From Niallia circulans NBRC 13626 (GTDB taxonomy: Bacteria; Bacillota; Bacilli; Bacillales; Cytobacillaceae): a DNA stretch of 64,000 nucleotides. The stretch is from assembly GCF_001591585.1 (NCBI RefSeq), contig NZ_BCVE01000008.1, forward strand, positions 62,001 through 126,000. The letters are read 5' to 3'. The notes beneath the pieces are model-generated. The model was not told the origin of the DNA. It was given only the letters and a program-made list of their open reading frames with translations, and searched no databases. The position numbers and the translations under genes are program-made. Below, in pieces: positions 17,649 through 27,620 of the stretch (its first letter is position 1; every line of letters begins with the position of its first letter).

Positions 17649-17852
17649 TTATATTGTTTGAAAATAATCTTTGTAAAAACCGCCAACTTTACCAGAGTTA
17701 TCTACAACAAAGTAAAATTCCTCTGTCTCATTCTTTACTTCATACTCTTTTCCTACTGTTAACACTCTATTAACAATGTATTTGTTTGCATCTGTATGTA
17801 TACATTTTACTTTTTTAACAGATGGTTTCTTTTCCCAGTTTTCATGTATCAT
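17649..17852 (-). CDS. Conserved small protein (DUF6501-like, 67 aa)
   Basis: A 67-residue soluble protein starting MIHENWEKKPSVKKVKC with KYIVNRVLTVGKEYEV and VDNSGKVGGFYKDYF. It looks like a small beta-sheet domain conserved in Bacillaceae; I believe it belongs to DUF6501, without known function. The ATG at 17852 follows AAAGGAGC by 6-7 bases; the frame extends 20 codons upstream without a good site. Confidence 0.75.
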   Translation of the reverse strand: MIHENWEKKPSVKKVKCIHTDANKYIVNRVLTVGKEYEVKNETEEFYFVVDNSGKVGGFYKDYFQTI

Positions 17853-17921
17853 TTTATTGCTCCTTTCATCTAGTACTATCCTAGTATAAAGGGAAACCGA
17901 TACATAGTGCAACAGGTTCTG

Positions 17922-18122
17922 TTATGAAACTAAATTCTGTTGTTCCTTTTCCATCCACTTAATCCTATTTCTTTCAAATGTAAACCATTTTCCTGTGTCT
18001 ACTTGTAAAAAAGTCATGTAGCATATGCCATTAATCCAATCCATGCGTTTGAAATCCATTGCATAATAGAATGTATGATTATATTTGATGACATAAATGT
18101 TTTTATGTTCTTGAATATACAT
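17922..18122 (-). CDS. Hypothetical small protein (66 aa)
   Basis: A 66-residue protein rich in aromatic residues (MYIQEHKNIYVIKYNHTFYYAMDF and WINGICYMTFLQVD, quoted in part). The ribosome binding site GAAGGAAGGTC is good and the gene lies 69 bases upstream of the DUF6501-like gene on the same strand, so they may be co-transcribed. No family recognised. Confidence 0.6.
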   Translation of the reverse strand: MYIQEHKNIYVIKYNHTFYYAMDFKRMDWINGICYMTFLQVDTGKWFTFERNRIKWMEKEQQNLVS

Positions 18123-18274
18123 ATTATGACCTTCCTTCTATGATGTAGTTAGTATTCTATACCACAGGAAAACTACCTCTTAAACCAAAATAATTATTAT
18201 ATTAATGTAACATTTTATTTAATTTCTATCTTGGTATACTTTCCTTCTTCCTCCTGTGATTTCCTTTTTGAGCC

Positions 18275-18608
18275 TTATCGATTTATGGAAAATACAGGTA
18301 AATACTTCCGAGTTTTTTCTTCTTGATGAACAGTAACGATCTTTCGTTTACATAAATTATTATTACCACTTGGGTAATAGTCTTCAAATTCTTCTAAAAT
18401 CAGTAAATCTATACGTGGTACACGTATAATTCTCAATACACTTGTTTTTGATCATCAATATTGAAAATCGATAATTGATGTTTCCATCAAATAATTTTTT
18501 ATGTACCCGAGCATCATCTGTCAGATATTGATAGATTCCTACCATGTAATGATATATTATTCTTTTAGCAAAGACCCGTAGATAAAGGATTTGTACTGTG
18601 CTTTGCAT
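18275..18608 (-). pseudogene. Decayed gene remnant of unknown family
   Basis: Coding-like text is scattered over three frames in order: YLTDDARVHKKLFDGNINYRF in the first (in parts), then FNIDDQKQVY, then RIIRVPRIDLLILEEFEDYY continuing to KYLPVFSINR before TAA at 18275. Each piece looks like real protein and they join with small frame changes, so this is probably a gene broken by two or more indels. No family recognised. Confidence 0.45.
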
Positions 18609-18682
18609 CCAGAAAAATTCCTTTGAAATTGGTTCAAATCAACACTTTTTGTACGATTTCAAATACTATTCTATTATAAAAA

Positions 18683-18720
18683 GATACAGGGAGTTCCCGA
18701 TAATAGAAACTCCCTGTATC
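18683..18720 (-). terminator. Terminator of the odhAB operon
   Basis: A perfect 13-bp stem (GATACAGGGAGTT) with a 12-base loop, followed by TTTTTATAA on the minus strand, 18 bases after the odhB stop. Confidence 0.92.
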
Positions 18721-18737
18721 TATATTTAGCGAAGTAA

Positions 18738-19988
18738 TTAAGCCTCAAACAATAGCGACTCAGGATCTTCTAGTAGATCTTTTATTCTTGCTAGGAATGT
18801 AACTGCTTCTTTTCCATCAATGATGCGGTGATCATAAGACAGAGCCAAATACATCATTGGTCTATTTTCCATTCTCTCAGCATCGATTGCCACAGGACGC
18901 AGCTGGATTTTATGCATTCCAAGTATACCGACCTGTGGTCCGTTAAGAATTGGAGTAGATAACAAAGATCCAAAAACACCGCCGTTTGTAATAGTAAATG
19001 TCCCACCCTGTAAATCGCTTAATGATAGTTTATTACTTCTTGCTTTACTTGCAAAGTCTAAAATTTCACTTTCTATTTCAGCGAAGTTTTTCCGGTCAGC
19101 GTCTCTTAAGACTGGTACAACAAGCCCTTCATCTGTTGATACAGCAATACCGATATCATAGTATTTTTTTAAGACAATTTGGTCACCTTGGATTTCTGCA
19201 TTTAATAATGGCGCTTTCTTTAGAGCTGCTACGACAGCTTTAGTAAAGAAAGACATAAAGCCAAGCTTCACATCATTCTCTTTTTGAAATGCATCTTTTC
19301 TACGATTTCTTAAGGCCATAATATTAGTCATATCAACTTCATTAAAAGTAGTTAGCATTGCAGTATTTTGTTTAACCTCTAATAATCGATTAGCGATTGT
19401 TTGTCTTCTTCTTGTCATTCTCACTCTTTCCACTCGATTATCTGATTCTACAGCAGGTGCTGCCTTTTCAACTTTCGGTGTTTGTACTGATTGTGCTGAA
19501 ACTGATGCAGCCGCCTTTTGATCATGTGCTGCAACATCTTGCGCTCTTACTCTTCCTAATGGATCATTCGTTTGGACTGCTGTTAAATCGATTCCTCTCT
19601 CTCTTGCCAGCTTGCGAGCAGCTGGTGAAGCAATAGGATGTTGTTTATTAACTTGTTCTTCTTTTTGTTCCTTTGGCTCCTCTGTAGTTTGAGCTTCTGT
19701 TTCAATCTTTTCAGCTTTTTTTTCTTCTACTGCCTGTGGTTCTTCAGGAGCTCCTTCTGCGCTGACTATAGCAATTGTTTCTCCGACTTGAACCGTATCT
19801 CCTTCATTTGCTTTTAATTCTTTAATGATTCCACTTTCCTCAGAAATAATTTCCACATTTACTTTATCTGTTTCCAATTCAACAATATAGTCGCCCTTTT
19901 CCACATATTCCCCTGTTTTCTTTAACCATTGGGCTACAGTTCCTTCGGTAATTGATTCAGCTAATTCTGGTACCTTAATCTCTGCCAT
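18738..19988 (-). CDS. odhB: Dihydrolipoyl succinyltransferase, E2 of 2-oxoglutarate dehydrogenase
   Basis: A 416-residue E2 core enzyme that moves the succinyl group to CoA. Domains in order: lipoyl domain (1-75) with lipoyl-Lys42 in ETDKVNVE; Ala/Glu/Gln-rich linker (80-120); E1/E3-binding domain around [18 protein letters not shown] (about 124-160); Ala-rich linker; catalytic domain (about 190-416) with SYDHRIIDG carrying the active His. The ATG at 19988 has GAGGGGG upstream, better than the ATG six codons earlier. Starts 19 bases after odhA. Confidence 0.96.
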   Translation of the reverse strand: MAEIKVPELAESITEGTVAQWLKKTGEYVEKGDYIVELETDKVNVEIISEESGIIKELKANEGDTVQVGETIAIVSAEGAPEEPQAVEEKKAEKIETEAQTTEEPKEQKEEQVNKQHPIASPAARKLARERGIDLTAVQTNDPLGRVRAQDVAAHDQKAAASVSAQSVQTPKVEKAAPAVESDNRVERVRMTRRRQTIANRLLEVKQNTAMLTTFNEVDMTNIMALRNRRKDAFQKENDVKLGFMSFFTKAVVAALKKAPLLNAEIQGDQIVLKKYYDIGIAVSTDEGLVVPVLRDADRKNFAEIESEILDFASKARSNKLSLSDLQGGTFTITNGGVFGSLLSTPILNGPQVGILGMHKIQLRPVAIDAERMENRPMMYLALSYDHRIIDGKEAVTFLARIKDLLEDPESLLFEA

Positions 19989-20007
19989 TTTAATTTTCCC
20001 CCTCAAT

Positions 20008-22830
20008 TCATTCCATAGTCAATGCTTCATTTACGATTCTTGCTTGATCTTTTCGATGAACAATTGGATCCCCTTCAGCAGGACTAGATCTTCTTCTTCT
20101 ACCGACATATTGTAAGGAAATAGAATCGGAAATTAGTTTTCTAATTCTTGGCTCCATAAAGCTCCATGCTCCCATATTCTTTGGCTCCTCTTGAACCCAT
20201 ACTACCTCTTTTAAATTTGGGTAGCGTTGAATAATTTCAGTTAGCCTCTCTTCTGGGAAAGGGTAAATTTCTTCAACTCTTGCAAGGTGGATTGCTTCTG
20301 CATTTTCAAGCTTTTTATGTGCTTGATATAAGTCAATGGAAATTTTACCGGTAGAAAGAACTAATCGCGTAACAGCATTGTCATTTTGTCCTGTGTTATC
20401 TACTTCTAAAACAGAATGAAACGCACCTTCACTAAATTCTAGTCCGTTAGAAGCAACATCAGCATTACGCAGCAAGCTCTTTGGTGTCATAATAACTAAA
20501 GGTCGTACTTCTTCTTTATTTAGAATTGCTGCCTGTCTTCTTAAAATATGAAAGTATTGTGCAGATGATGATAAATTTGCAACCGTCCAGTTATTTTCAG
20601 CTGCTAAGATTAAGAATCGCTCCAATCTTGCACTGGAATGTTCTGGTCCCTGACCTTCATATCCATGTGGTAAAAGCATTACTAAACCAGATTTCTGTCC
20701 CCATTTAGCTCTGCCAGCTGCAATGAATTGATCAAACATTACTTGTGCTGCATTAGCAAAATCACCAAATTGCGCTTCCCATAATACAAGTGTTTCAGGA
20801 GCATGAACATTGTAACCGTACTCAAATCCTAGTACAGAACCTTCCGATAACGGACTGTTATGAACAGCAAATGACGCTTTCGCTTTAGATAAGGTATGCA
20901 AAGGTGAATACTGCTTCCCTGTTACATAGTCATGTAAAATAATATTACGATGAGCAAATGTACCACGTTCAGAATCCTGCCCTGAAAGTCTGATTGGTGT
21001 ACCGTCTTCTAAAATCGTTGAAAAAGCCAATGTTTCCGCTAAAGACCAATCAATTTTCCCTTCCCCTTCTAGAGCATCATTTCTCCGCTTTAAAACTTTT
21101 CCTAATTTATCAAAAACTTGAAATTGAGAAGGATAGGAAAGTAACTCACTATTTATTTGTTTTAATTGCTCAATTGGAACAGATGTTTTAACTTTCGGCA
21201 ATTGACGCTCCACCGAATTAGGTGGGTTGGTAATATCCGGATCTTCATTTTTCTTTGGTACTCTATCATGTGCTTCTTTAAGTTTTCTTGTAACCTCTTC
21301 TTTCAACGCTTGAATATCTTCTTCATTTATCACATTTTCGGCAACTAGCTTTTCACCGTACAGCTTTGTAATGGTTGGATGTTCGTGAATTAACTTGTAC
21401 ATTAATGGATTTGTCGTCATTGGTTCATCCATTTCATTGTGACCATATCTTCTATAACCAATTAAATCGATTAAAAAGTCCTTCTTAAACTTCTCTCTAT
21501 ATTCGATAGCTAGTTTTGCAGCTTTTATACAAGCTTCTGGGTCATCTGCATTCACGTGAATAATAGGAATCTCAAATCCCTTTGCAAGATCACTAGCATA
21601 TCTAGTAGATCTCGAATCACTAGATTCTGTTGTAAATCCAATTGTGTTATTAGCGATAATATGAATTGTTCCACCTGTTCGATAACCCTTTAACCCTGTT
21701 AAATTTAAAGTCTCAGAAACAATTCCTTGCCCAGGAAAAGCTGCATCTCCGTGGATTAAAATAGCTAGTGATTTATTAGAATCTTCCGCTGGAAAGCCAG
21801 GTTTTGTTCTATCATCCTGTGAAGCTCTTGTAAATCCTTCTACTACTGCACCTACAAACTCCAGATGACTTGGATTGTTTGCAAGAGTGAGCCGGACATT
21901 TGAAACATTATTTGATTTAATTTGTCGATCCAAGCCTAAATGGTATTTTACATCCCCAGTCCAGCCAAAGCTAATACCGATTGATCCTTCTGATGGTACT
22001 AACTGTTTATTAGGAGCATGCTGAAATTCTGCAAATATCATTTCATAAGGCTTCTCTAATACATGGGCTAACACATTTAATCGACCTCTATGCGCCATTC
22101 CTATATTAATATTTTGAGCACCATTTAATACTGATTCAGATATAATCTTATCTATCATTGGTACCATTGTATCGAGACCTTCAATCGAAAATCTCTTTTG
22201 ACCGACATATGTTCTATGTAAAAAATTTTCGAATTCTTCAACTTCTATTACCCTTTTTAAAAGCTTTCTTTTTAACTCTTTATGACAGGCGGGTTTTAAG
22301 CTTCCTGACTCTACTTTAGACTGTAGCCAGTTTTTTTCTTTAATATCATTAACATGATAGTATTCAAATGCAATGGTCTTTGTATAAATCTCTTTTAAAT
22401 ATTGAACCGCTTCATAGCCATTTATTATATGATTAGGAGCATCTGGACAAATTAAACGAGCTGGAATTTTTTCTAAATCTTCTTTCGTTAAATCAAAACG
22501 AGCTAAATCAAATAACTCATACTCTCTCTTATGATCCTTTAAAGGATAAATATCAGCCGCTAAATGTCCATATGCTCTTATCTTATTCACTAATGTTACT
22601 GCTGCAATAATTTTTTCAACTTGAACTTCGGACTGTAGAGATAAATGATTCGTGCTAGTTTTTGTTTGATTATCAATTGGGGGACCCCATTGATCAAAAT
22701 GCCTTTTCATTTCTTCATCAACTGAATTTGGATCTTGAACGTATTTCTCATAAAGCTCCATTACGAGCCCTAAGTTCGGCCCATAAAATCTTGGTTGGTA
22801 TGAGACTGTACCATCAGATGGCTTCTCCAT
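20008..22830 (-). CDS. odhA: 2-oxoglutarate dehydrogenase E1 component
   Basis: A 940-residue thiamine diphosphate enzyme that decarboxylates 2-oxoglutarate in the TCA cycle. Landmarks: [20 protein letters not shown] at the N-terminus (in part), [32 protein letters not shown] (ThDP/Mg site, in part), [26 protein letters not shown] and [16 protein letters not shown]. Length is normal for Bacillus OdhA. Ribosome binding site TGGAGGG. The promoter with a cre box lies about 100 bases upstream, so carbon catabolite repression is expected. Confidence 0.97.
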   Translation of the reverse strand: MEKPSDGTVSYQPRFYGPNLGLVMELYEKYVQDPNSVDEEMKRHFDQWGPPIDNQTKTSTNHLSLQSEVQVEKIIAAVTLVNKIRAYGHLAADIYPLKDHKREYELFDLARFDLTKEDLEKIPARLICPDAPNHIINGYEAVQYLKEIYTKTIAFEYYHVNDIKEKNWLQSKVESGSLKPACHKELKRKLLKRVIEVEEFENFLHRTYVGQKRFSIEGLDTMVPMIDKIISESVLNGAQNINIGMAHRGRLNVLAHVLEKPYEMIFAEFQHAPNKQLVPSEGSIGISFGWTGDVKYHLGLDRQIKSNNVSNVRLTLANNPSHLEFVGAVVEGFTRASQDDRTKPGFPAEDSNKSLAILIHGDAAFPGQGIVSETLNLTGLKGYRTGGTIHIIANNTIGFTTESSDSRSTRYASDLAKGFEIPIIHVNADDPEACIKAAKLAIEYREKFKKDFLIDLIGYRRYGHNEMDEPMTTNPLMYKLIHEHPTITKLYGEKLVAENVINEEDIQALKEEVTRKLKEAHDRVPKKNEDPDITNPPNSVERQLPKVKTSVPIEQLKQINSELLSYPSQFQVFDKLGKVLKRRNDALEGEGKIDWSLAETLAFSTILEDGTPIRLSGQDSERGTFAHRNIILHDYVTGKQYSPLHTLSKAKASFAVHNSPLSEGSVLGFEYGYNVHAPETLVLWEAQFGDFANAAQVMFDQFIAAGRAKWGQKSGLVMLLPHGYEGQGPEHSSARLERFLILAAENNWTVANLSSSAQYFHILRRQAAILNKEEVRPLVIMTPKSLLRNADVASNGLEFSEGAFHSVLEVDNTGQNDNAVTRLVLSTGKISIDLYQAHKKLENAEAIHLARVEEIYPFPEERLTEIIQRYPNLKEVVWVQEEPKNMGAWSFMEPRIRKLISDSISLQYVGRRRRSSPAEGDPIVHRKDQARIVNEALTME

Positions 22831-22915
22831 GAAAATTTCCCTCCACCACTTTTATTATCATTTTTTATCTTCCCTTTGTTATTGCGCTTTACACTTTCTA
22901 GTGAAAAAACATTTT

Positions 22916-22963
22916 TTAAAACGTTTACATTTCTATTCTATCATGGTTTAATAACAGCTTCAA
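22916..22963 (-). promoter_or_regulatory. odhA promoter with CcpA cre-like site
   Basis: On the minus strand: -35 TTGAAG (22963-22958), 17-base spacer, -10 TAGAAT (22940-22935), then a cre-like TGTAAACGTTTTAA at 22929-22916, covering the expected start point. It matches the TGWNANCGNTNWCA consensus at 13 of 14 places. The remaining bases up to the HK terminator (22964-23114) hold no gene I can support. Confidence 0.7.
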
Positions 22964-23114
22964 AAGTTTTACACATTTTTATGGTAAAAAAATTAAAAAT
23001 ATTTTTTATCGGCCCTATCTTCAGAAAAAAAAACAATCTTAGTAGTAATCATATGCAGCATAAAGTTTTACATGACAAAGCAAAAAAGAGTGAAACATAG
23101 TTAACCCGAAAAAA

Positions 23115-23152
23115 AAGCCAGACAAACATGGTTTCCTCTGTTTGTCTGGCTT
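23115..23152 (-). terminator. Terminator of the two-component operon
   Basis: A perfect 14-bp stem AAGCCAGACAAACA with 10-base loop; on the minus strand it is followed by a run of T. It lies about 95 bases after the sensor kinase stop. Confidence 0.9.
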
Positions 23153-23245
23153 TATTAGTTGCTCATAATAGGAATAATTCGAAAGAAATTACAGGATGCT
23201 AATATTCTGCTCCCTGCCCTTCTTCCTCTTTTTCTTTGATGATAA

Positions 23246-24637
23246 CTATATTTTAAAGCGAACAATTACTTTTGTTCCTTGACCAACCTTACTTTTAATT
23301 TCAATTGTCCCATTATATAAACTAACAATTTGCTTTGCAATGGCTAATCCAAGTCCTGTTCCACCCTGTTCTCTACTCCTAGCTTTATCCACTCGATAAA
23401 ACCGGTCAAATACTTTTTCAAGATCTTCTTTAGGTATTCCAATTCCATGATCGATAATTTCAAGGATAAAATGGTTGTCTTTTTCATACGTATGCAGAAA
23501 AATATTTTTTTCATGTACAGAATATTTGACCGCATTATCAAGTAATATAGTCGTTATTTGCTGCAAATGTTGCTCAGATACCTCATAAAGATGGAGAGAG
23601 TCAAGTTTTATCTCGAATGTAAAATCGTCATGGAGCATCACAAAATCACGAATAGTATGCTCAAAAATCCACTTTACCCTCTCAGGAGTTAATTCTGCAT
23701 CCATTCTATTTTGCTCTAATTTGGATAAGTCTAATAAACTGATAATTAGTTTTTTTAGACGAGCAACTTCTTCAGTTGATGTTTGCAGTGACTCTTCTAA
23801 TATATCTTCATTATTCTTCCCCCATCTATTTAGCATGGAAAGATGACCCTCTAAGACAGAAACCGGGGTCCTCAATTCATGGGAAGCGTCTTCAATAAAT
23901 TGTTTTTGCTGCTGAAAGGATTGTTCAATCACATCCATCATCTCATTGAAAATAAGAGATAAATCAGCAATTTCGTCCTTTTGAGGATAGACTGGCATCC
24001 TTTCCTTGAATCCACTGTTTTTTATTTTTTTCATTGTTTTTGTCATCGAATTAACTGGTCGTAATAATAAATAGGAAATAAAATAACCAATAAGGGCGCT
24101 GATAATGAGTGCAGCAATTGCAAACATTGTCATTGCAAACCATAAGTGTTCTCGTACTTTATCTAAGGATTCCAGAGAACGAATAATTTCTACTCTGCCA
24201 TTAAATGCTTTTGTCTTAATTTCCTTACTATAAACTAGTGAATTCTGATCTCCAATTGAAATATAATGAAACTGTTCATCATTATATATTTGATTGGGCT
24301 CAATAATCGGGAAATCTCCATTCATATCTGCAAGGATGGCTTGTCCATTTTCATCTAAAATACGAATTAGTTGGTTATTATTATTAAGTTTTTCTAATAA
24401 AGCGACATTTGCGGCGATTTCTTCGTCTGTAGGATTCTTTTCTTGCAAACTCAATTGTTTAACAACTTGGTTCATCGCTTGTTTTACATCTGTTTCTTCC
24501 TGATTTAATAACCAAGAAGAAACAGTATGAAATTCAAAAAAGGAAAAAATAGAATAAGTTAAAAAAATACTAAAGGATAACCCAAGTGTTAATTTCCATT
24601 TCCAAGGTAAAAGAGATATTTTTTTTATCCATTTCAT
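23246..24637 (-). CDS. Membrane sensor histidine kinase (ArlS-like)
   Basis: A 463-residue sensor kinase. Membrane span 1 about 15-35, extracytoplasmic sensor about 36-165, span 2 about 170-192, HAMP about 193-245, dimerisation box with phospho-His in DASHELRTPVSVLEGH, then ATPase motifs DNAVKYS (N box), DHGIGIPKEDLEKVFDRFYR and GGTGLGLAIAKQIV. It overlaps the response regulator gene by 4 bases (ATGA), so the two are co-translated. The layout resembles ArlS of staphylococci and YkoH of B. subtilis; the signal is unknown. Confidence 0.9.
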   Translation of the reverse strand: MKWIKKISLLPWKWKLTLGLSFSIFLTYSIFSFFEFHTVSSWLLNQEETDVKQAMNQVVKQLSLQEKNPTDEEIAANVALLEKLNNNNQLIRILDENGQAILADMNGDFPIIEPNQIYNDEQFHYISIGDQNSLVYSKEIKTKAFNGRVEIIRSLESLDKVREHLWFAMTMFAIAALIISALIGYFISYLLLRPVNSMTKTMKKIKNSGFKERMPVYPQKDEIADLSLIFNEMMDVIEQSFQQQKQFIEDASHELRTPVSVLEGHLSMLNRWGKNNEDILEESLQTSTEEVARLKKLIISLLDLSKLEQNRMDAELTPERVKWIFEHTIRDFVMLHDDFTFEIKLDSLHLYEVSEQHLQQITTILLDNAVKYSVHEKNIFLHTYEKDNHFILEIIDHGIGIPKEDLEKVFDRFYRVDKARSREQGGTGLGLAIAKQIVSLYNGTIEIKSKVGQGTKVIVRFKI

Positions 24638-25317
24638 CTCATCACATATCCTATTCCTCTGACCGTTTCGATATATACTTCTTGTCCAGATGGATCAAGC
24701 TTATTCCTTAAATACCTAACATATACATCGATTACGTTTGTTTCTACTTCTGATTCATAACCCCAGATTTTTTCTAATAATATATCTCTTGATAAGACAA
24801 TATTAATATTGGTCATGAACATATAAAGCAAATCATACTCTCGTTTGGTTAAGGACAGAATCTCATCTCCTTTTTTGGCGATATGTGATTCCACCTCCAG
24901 AGTAATATCTTTATAAGTCAACTTTGTCATAATTTGATTGGAAGTATTTGTTTGTGGCTCTACTCGGCGAAATAATGCACGTAATCTAGCAAGAAGTTCT
25001 TCAATCGCAAATGGCTTAACCAAATAATCGTCTGCGCCACTATCTAATCCAGAAACTCGATCTAAAACGCTATCCCGTGCAGTTATCATTAATATTGGGG
25101 TGTTTTTTGTTTGACGGAGTCTTCTGCATACCTCAATGCCATTTAATTCAGGCAGCATTAAATCTAATAAGATAATATCCCACTCTTCCTCTAATGCTTT
25201 ATGAAGACCGCTCCTACCATCTGAGCAGACTTCTGTTTTATACCCTTCATATGTTAATTCCAACTCGATAAATCTCGATAAATTTTTTTCGTCTTCTATA
25301 ATCAAAATTTTTTTCAT
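24634..25317 (-). CDS. OmpR-family response regulator (ArlR-like)
   Basis: A 227-residue regulator: receiver domain (1-120) with phospho-acceptor Asp in LLDLMLPELNG and conserved Lys in LVKPF, then a winged-helix DNA-binding domain (about 130-227) with LTKREYDLLYMFM and VDVYVRYLRNKLDP and the C-terminal RGIGYVMR. The start at 25317 is chosen because the receiver begins MKKILIIEDE and GAGCG precedes it; the frame is open 15 codons more. Partner of the downstream histidine kinase. Confidence 0.93.
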   Translation of the reverse strand: MKKILIIEDEKNLSRFIELELTYEGYKTEVCSDGRSGLHKALEEEWDIILLDLMLPELNGIEVCRRLRQTKNTPILMITARDSVLDRVSGLDSGADDYLVKPFAIEELLARLRALFRRVEPQTNTSNQIMTKLTYKDITLEVESHIAKKGDEILSLTKREYDLLYMFMTNINIVLSRDILLEKIWGYESEVETNVIDVYVRYLRNKLDPSGQEVYIETVRGIGYVMR

Positions 25318-25477
25318 TATACCACGCTCTCTATTTAACATAGGCAATGTTACAAGCGGCATGTTGAAATTTGATTTATTATGAAAGGAAATTTCAACAA
25401 AACTGCTTTAACTTGCCTAAATATATGATTATTTTATCATGTTAGAAGCTTGATATACAAAAAATACCCCGTAATCT

Positions 25478-25600
25478 TTAATTTTGCTTCGAAAACATTG
25501 AATCCATAATAGCATGTGCCATTTCTACAAATTGAAATCCGAATAATGATGCTGCTGTTAAAGAACTAAATACAATCATTGCAATGCGAAGAAATTGCAT
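25478..25600 (-). CDS. Small hydrophobic peptide (40 aa)
   Basis: A 40-codon frame MQFLRIAMIVFSSLTAASLF followed by a short amphipathic tail ending MDSMFSKQN. AAAGGAGAGA stands 8 bases upstream of the ATG. It lies 160 bases upstream of the response regulator gene on the same strand. It is likely a small membrane or secreted peptide; no family recognised. Confidence 0.55.
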   Translation of the reverse strand: MQFLRIAMIVFSSLTAASLFGFQFVEMAHAIMDSMFSKQN

Positions 25601-25967
25601 GTTTCATCTCTCCTTTGAATTAAACTTTCGCTTAAAAGTATCGAGGTCATTCCTCTATTACCCATTAATAACTATATTGAAAGCACATTTCTAGTTAATT
25701 TAATAAATTAAAAAACTTTTCTAATGTGCTAATGTGAATAAAACTTATGGTATACCTCTTTTTGTAAAAAAGCATGAAAGAAACATTAAAATTTGATGAG
25801 AAGAAAAAATAAAGAATATAATTGATGGAATTAGCCATTATAAAATTAGAAACCTTTCTAATTATTGTAAGTCCTGACAACAGATATGGTTCATTCATAC
25901 GAAAGGAAGCGTTCATGTAGATAGCCATTTCCATGAACAATGGTTTGTAAGTTTAGGAGGTAGATCG
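25601..25967. other. Intergenic region before sspH
   Basis: AT-rich, without a gene I can support. An inverted repeat GTTCATG...CATGAAC lies at about 25912-25938, close to where the sspH promoter should be. I could not fit a convincing sigma-G promoter by eye. Confidence 0.4.
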
Positions 25968-26150
25968 ATGAATATTGGGCGTGCGATTGAAATTATGAAT
26001 GCTGCAGATATTGTGGATGTTAGTTATCAAGGAGAAAAGATTATTATCCAGAATGTAAATGAAAAAACAAAGAAAGCAACTATCTATACAAAAACAAATC
26101 CAGAACACGAGTTAGATGTAGATGTATACCAGCTTATTGAAGAAATATGA
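25968..26150 (+). CDS. sspH: H-type small acid-soluble spore protein
   Basis: A 60-residue SASP-H family protein: MNIGRAIEIMNAADIVDVSY with IIIQNVNEKTKKATIY and the ending DVYQLIEEI match the family (SspH-like: MN..RA.EI, then I.IQ.V.E....A.IY). These proteins are made in the forespore and packed in the spore core. TAGGAGG lies 7 bases before the ATG. Monocistronic. Confidence 0.9.
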   Translation: MNIGRAIEIMNAADIVDVSYQGEKIIIQNVNEKTKKATIYTKTNPEHELDVDVYQLIEEI

Positions 26151-26255
26151 TGATATATTACAATAGAAAGAATATAGTTTCTTTTCAGAAATAACAAAAT
26201 AATTCTTGCCAATAAGCGAAATATATAGTAAATTAATAGTCAATTACATACGTAA

Positions 26256-26418
26256 TTCTTATCAAGAGAGGTAGAGGGAATGGCCCGACGAAACCTCAGC
26301 AACCTTCAGTATCCTATATACTGAAAAGGTGCTAATTCCATCAAGCAAATGCTTGAAAGATAAGAAGAATGACCATTAGTATCCAAAGTCTTCTTCTTAT
26401 AACGAAGAAGGCTTTTTT
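26256..26418 (+). promoter_or_regulatory. SAM-I riboswitch (S-box) with terminator
   Basis: The aptamer (26256-26367) is closed by P1 TTCTTATC/GATAAGAA and holds the conserved core AAGAGAGGTAGAGGGAATGG, GACGAAACCTCAGCAACC, AAGGTGCTAATTCC and a GCTTGAAAGATAAGA end. It is followed by a terminator stem (AGTCTTCTTC with GAAGAAGGCT) and a T-run at 26387-26418. Binding of SAM should favour the terminator and switch off the metI-metC-yitJ-metH operon. Confidence 0.97.
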
Positions 26419-26498
26419 CATGTCATTTTTCTTTATCTTTTCTTGGTTTGTTTTAATTACATAAAAAATCCACAATATGAGAATAGGAGAGTTATAGA

Positions 26499-27620
26499 AT
26501 GTATAGTTTAGAAACGAAGTTAGCGCAAATTGGTAATAGAAGTGAAACAACTACTGGGTCAGTTAATCCGCCTGTTTATTTTTCAACAGCTTATCGTCAT
26601 ACAGGAATTGGAGAATCAACTGGCTATGATTATACACGAACAGGAAATCCTACTCGTCAAATTTTAGAAAATGCAATTGCTGAATTAGAAGAAGGAGACC
26701 GCGGCTTTGCATGTAGTTCCGGAATGGCAGCAATTCAAACAATTCTTTCCCTTTTCCAAAGCGGAGATGAATGGATTATTTCTAAAGATTTATATGGCGG
26801 TACATACCGTCTATTAGAACAAGGGTATAAAAAATGGGGTCTTCGATGTACGTACGTTAATACCTCAGATACTGATGCTGTGCGTGCGGCGATTTCCCCA
26901 AAAACAAAAGCAATCTTCCTTGAAACTCCTACGAATCCTTTAATGGAACAGACGGATATTTCTGTGATTGCTTCCATCGCAAAAGAACACAATATTCTGC
27001 TTATTGTTGACAATACTTTTTATACTCCTATTATCCAACAGCCGATTCGTTTAGGTGCTGATATCGTTATCCACAGTGCAACAAAATATTTAGGTGGACA
27101 TAATGACGTTCTCGCTGGTCTTATTGTTGCAAAGGGAGAAGAGCTTTGTAATGAGCTTGCCTTACACCATAATTCAGCTGGAGCTGTTTTAAGTCCCTTT
27201 GATTCGTGGCTATTGATGAGAGGAATGAAGACACTGGCGTTAAGAATGGAAAAACATGAAGAGAACGCGAAAATACTCTCTACTTTTCTGCAAGAACATG
27301 ACGCTGTTGTAGATGTCCTCTATCCTGGTCGTGGCGGAATGATCTCGTTTAGAATCCAAAGCGAATCTTGGGTTAATCCATTTTTGCAAAACTTAACGTT
27401 AATCTCATTTGCCGAAAGTCTTGGAGGGGTGGAAAGTTTTATTACATATCCTGCCACTCAAACTCATGCAGATATTCCACTTGAAGTCAGATTAGAAACT
27501 GGTGTCGATAATCGACTATTACGTTTTTCAGTTGGTATTGAAAACGCAAATGATTTAATCAAAGATCTAGATAAAGCCTTTTCTATTGCAAAGGGAATTG
27601 CACAGGAGGTAACAATATGA
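26499..27620 (+). CDS. metI: Cystathionine gamma-synthase / O-acetylhomoserine thiolyase
   Basis: A 373-residue PLP enzyme of the Cys/Met metabolism family, condensing activated homoserine with cysteine (or sulfide). Landmarks: substrate loop YDYTRTGNPTR, SSGMAAIQT, LVDNTF and the PLP-lysine in HSATKYLGGHNDVLAG. The downstream metC overlaps by 4 bases. First gene of the SAM-riboswitch operon. Assignment as MetI and not MetC rests on position and on the shorter length. Confidence 0.93.
   Translation: MYSLETKLAQIGNRSETTTGSVNPPVYFSTAYRHTGIGESTGYDYTRTGNPTRQILENAIAELEEGDRGFACSSGMAAIQTILSLFQSGDEWIISKDLYGGTYRLLEQGYKKWGLRCTYVNTSDTDAVRAAISPKTKAIFLETPTNPLMEQTDISVIASIAKEHNILLIVDNTFYTPIIQQPIRLGADIVIHSATKYLGGHNDVLAGLIVAKGEELCNELALHHNSAGAVLSPFDSWLLMRGMKTLALRMEKHEENAKILSTFLQEHDAVVDVLYPGRGGMISFRIQSESWVNPFLQNLTLISFAESLGGVESFITYPATQTHADIPLEVRLETGVDNRLLRFSVGIENANDLIKDLDKAFSIAKGIAQEVTI

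Noticed and set aside
25695-25940. 81-codon minus-strand frame upstream of sspH
   Set aside because: No start signal and composition of random AT-rich DNA; it overlaps the sspH promoter region.
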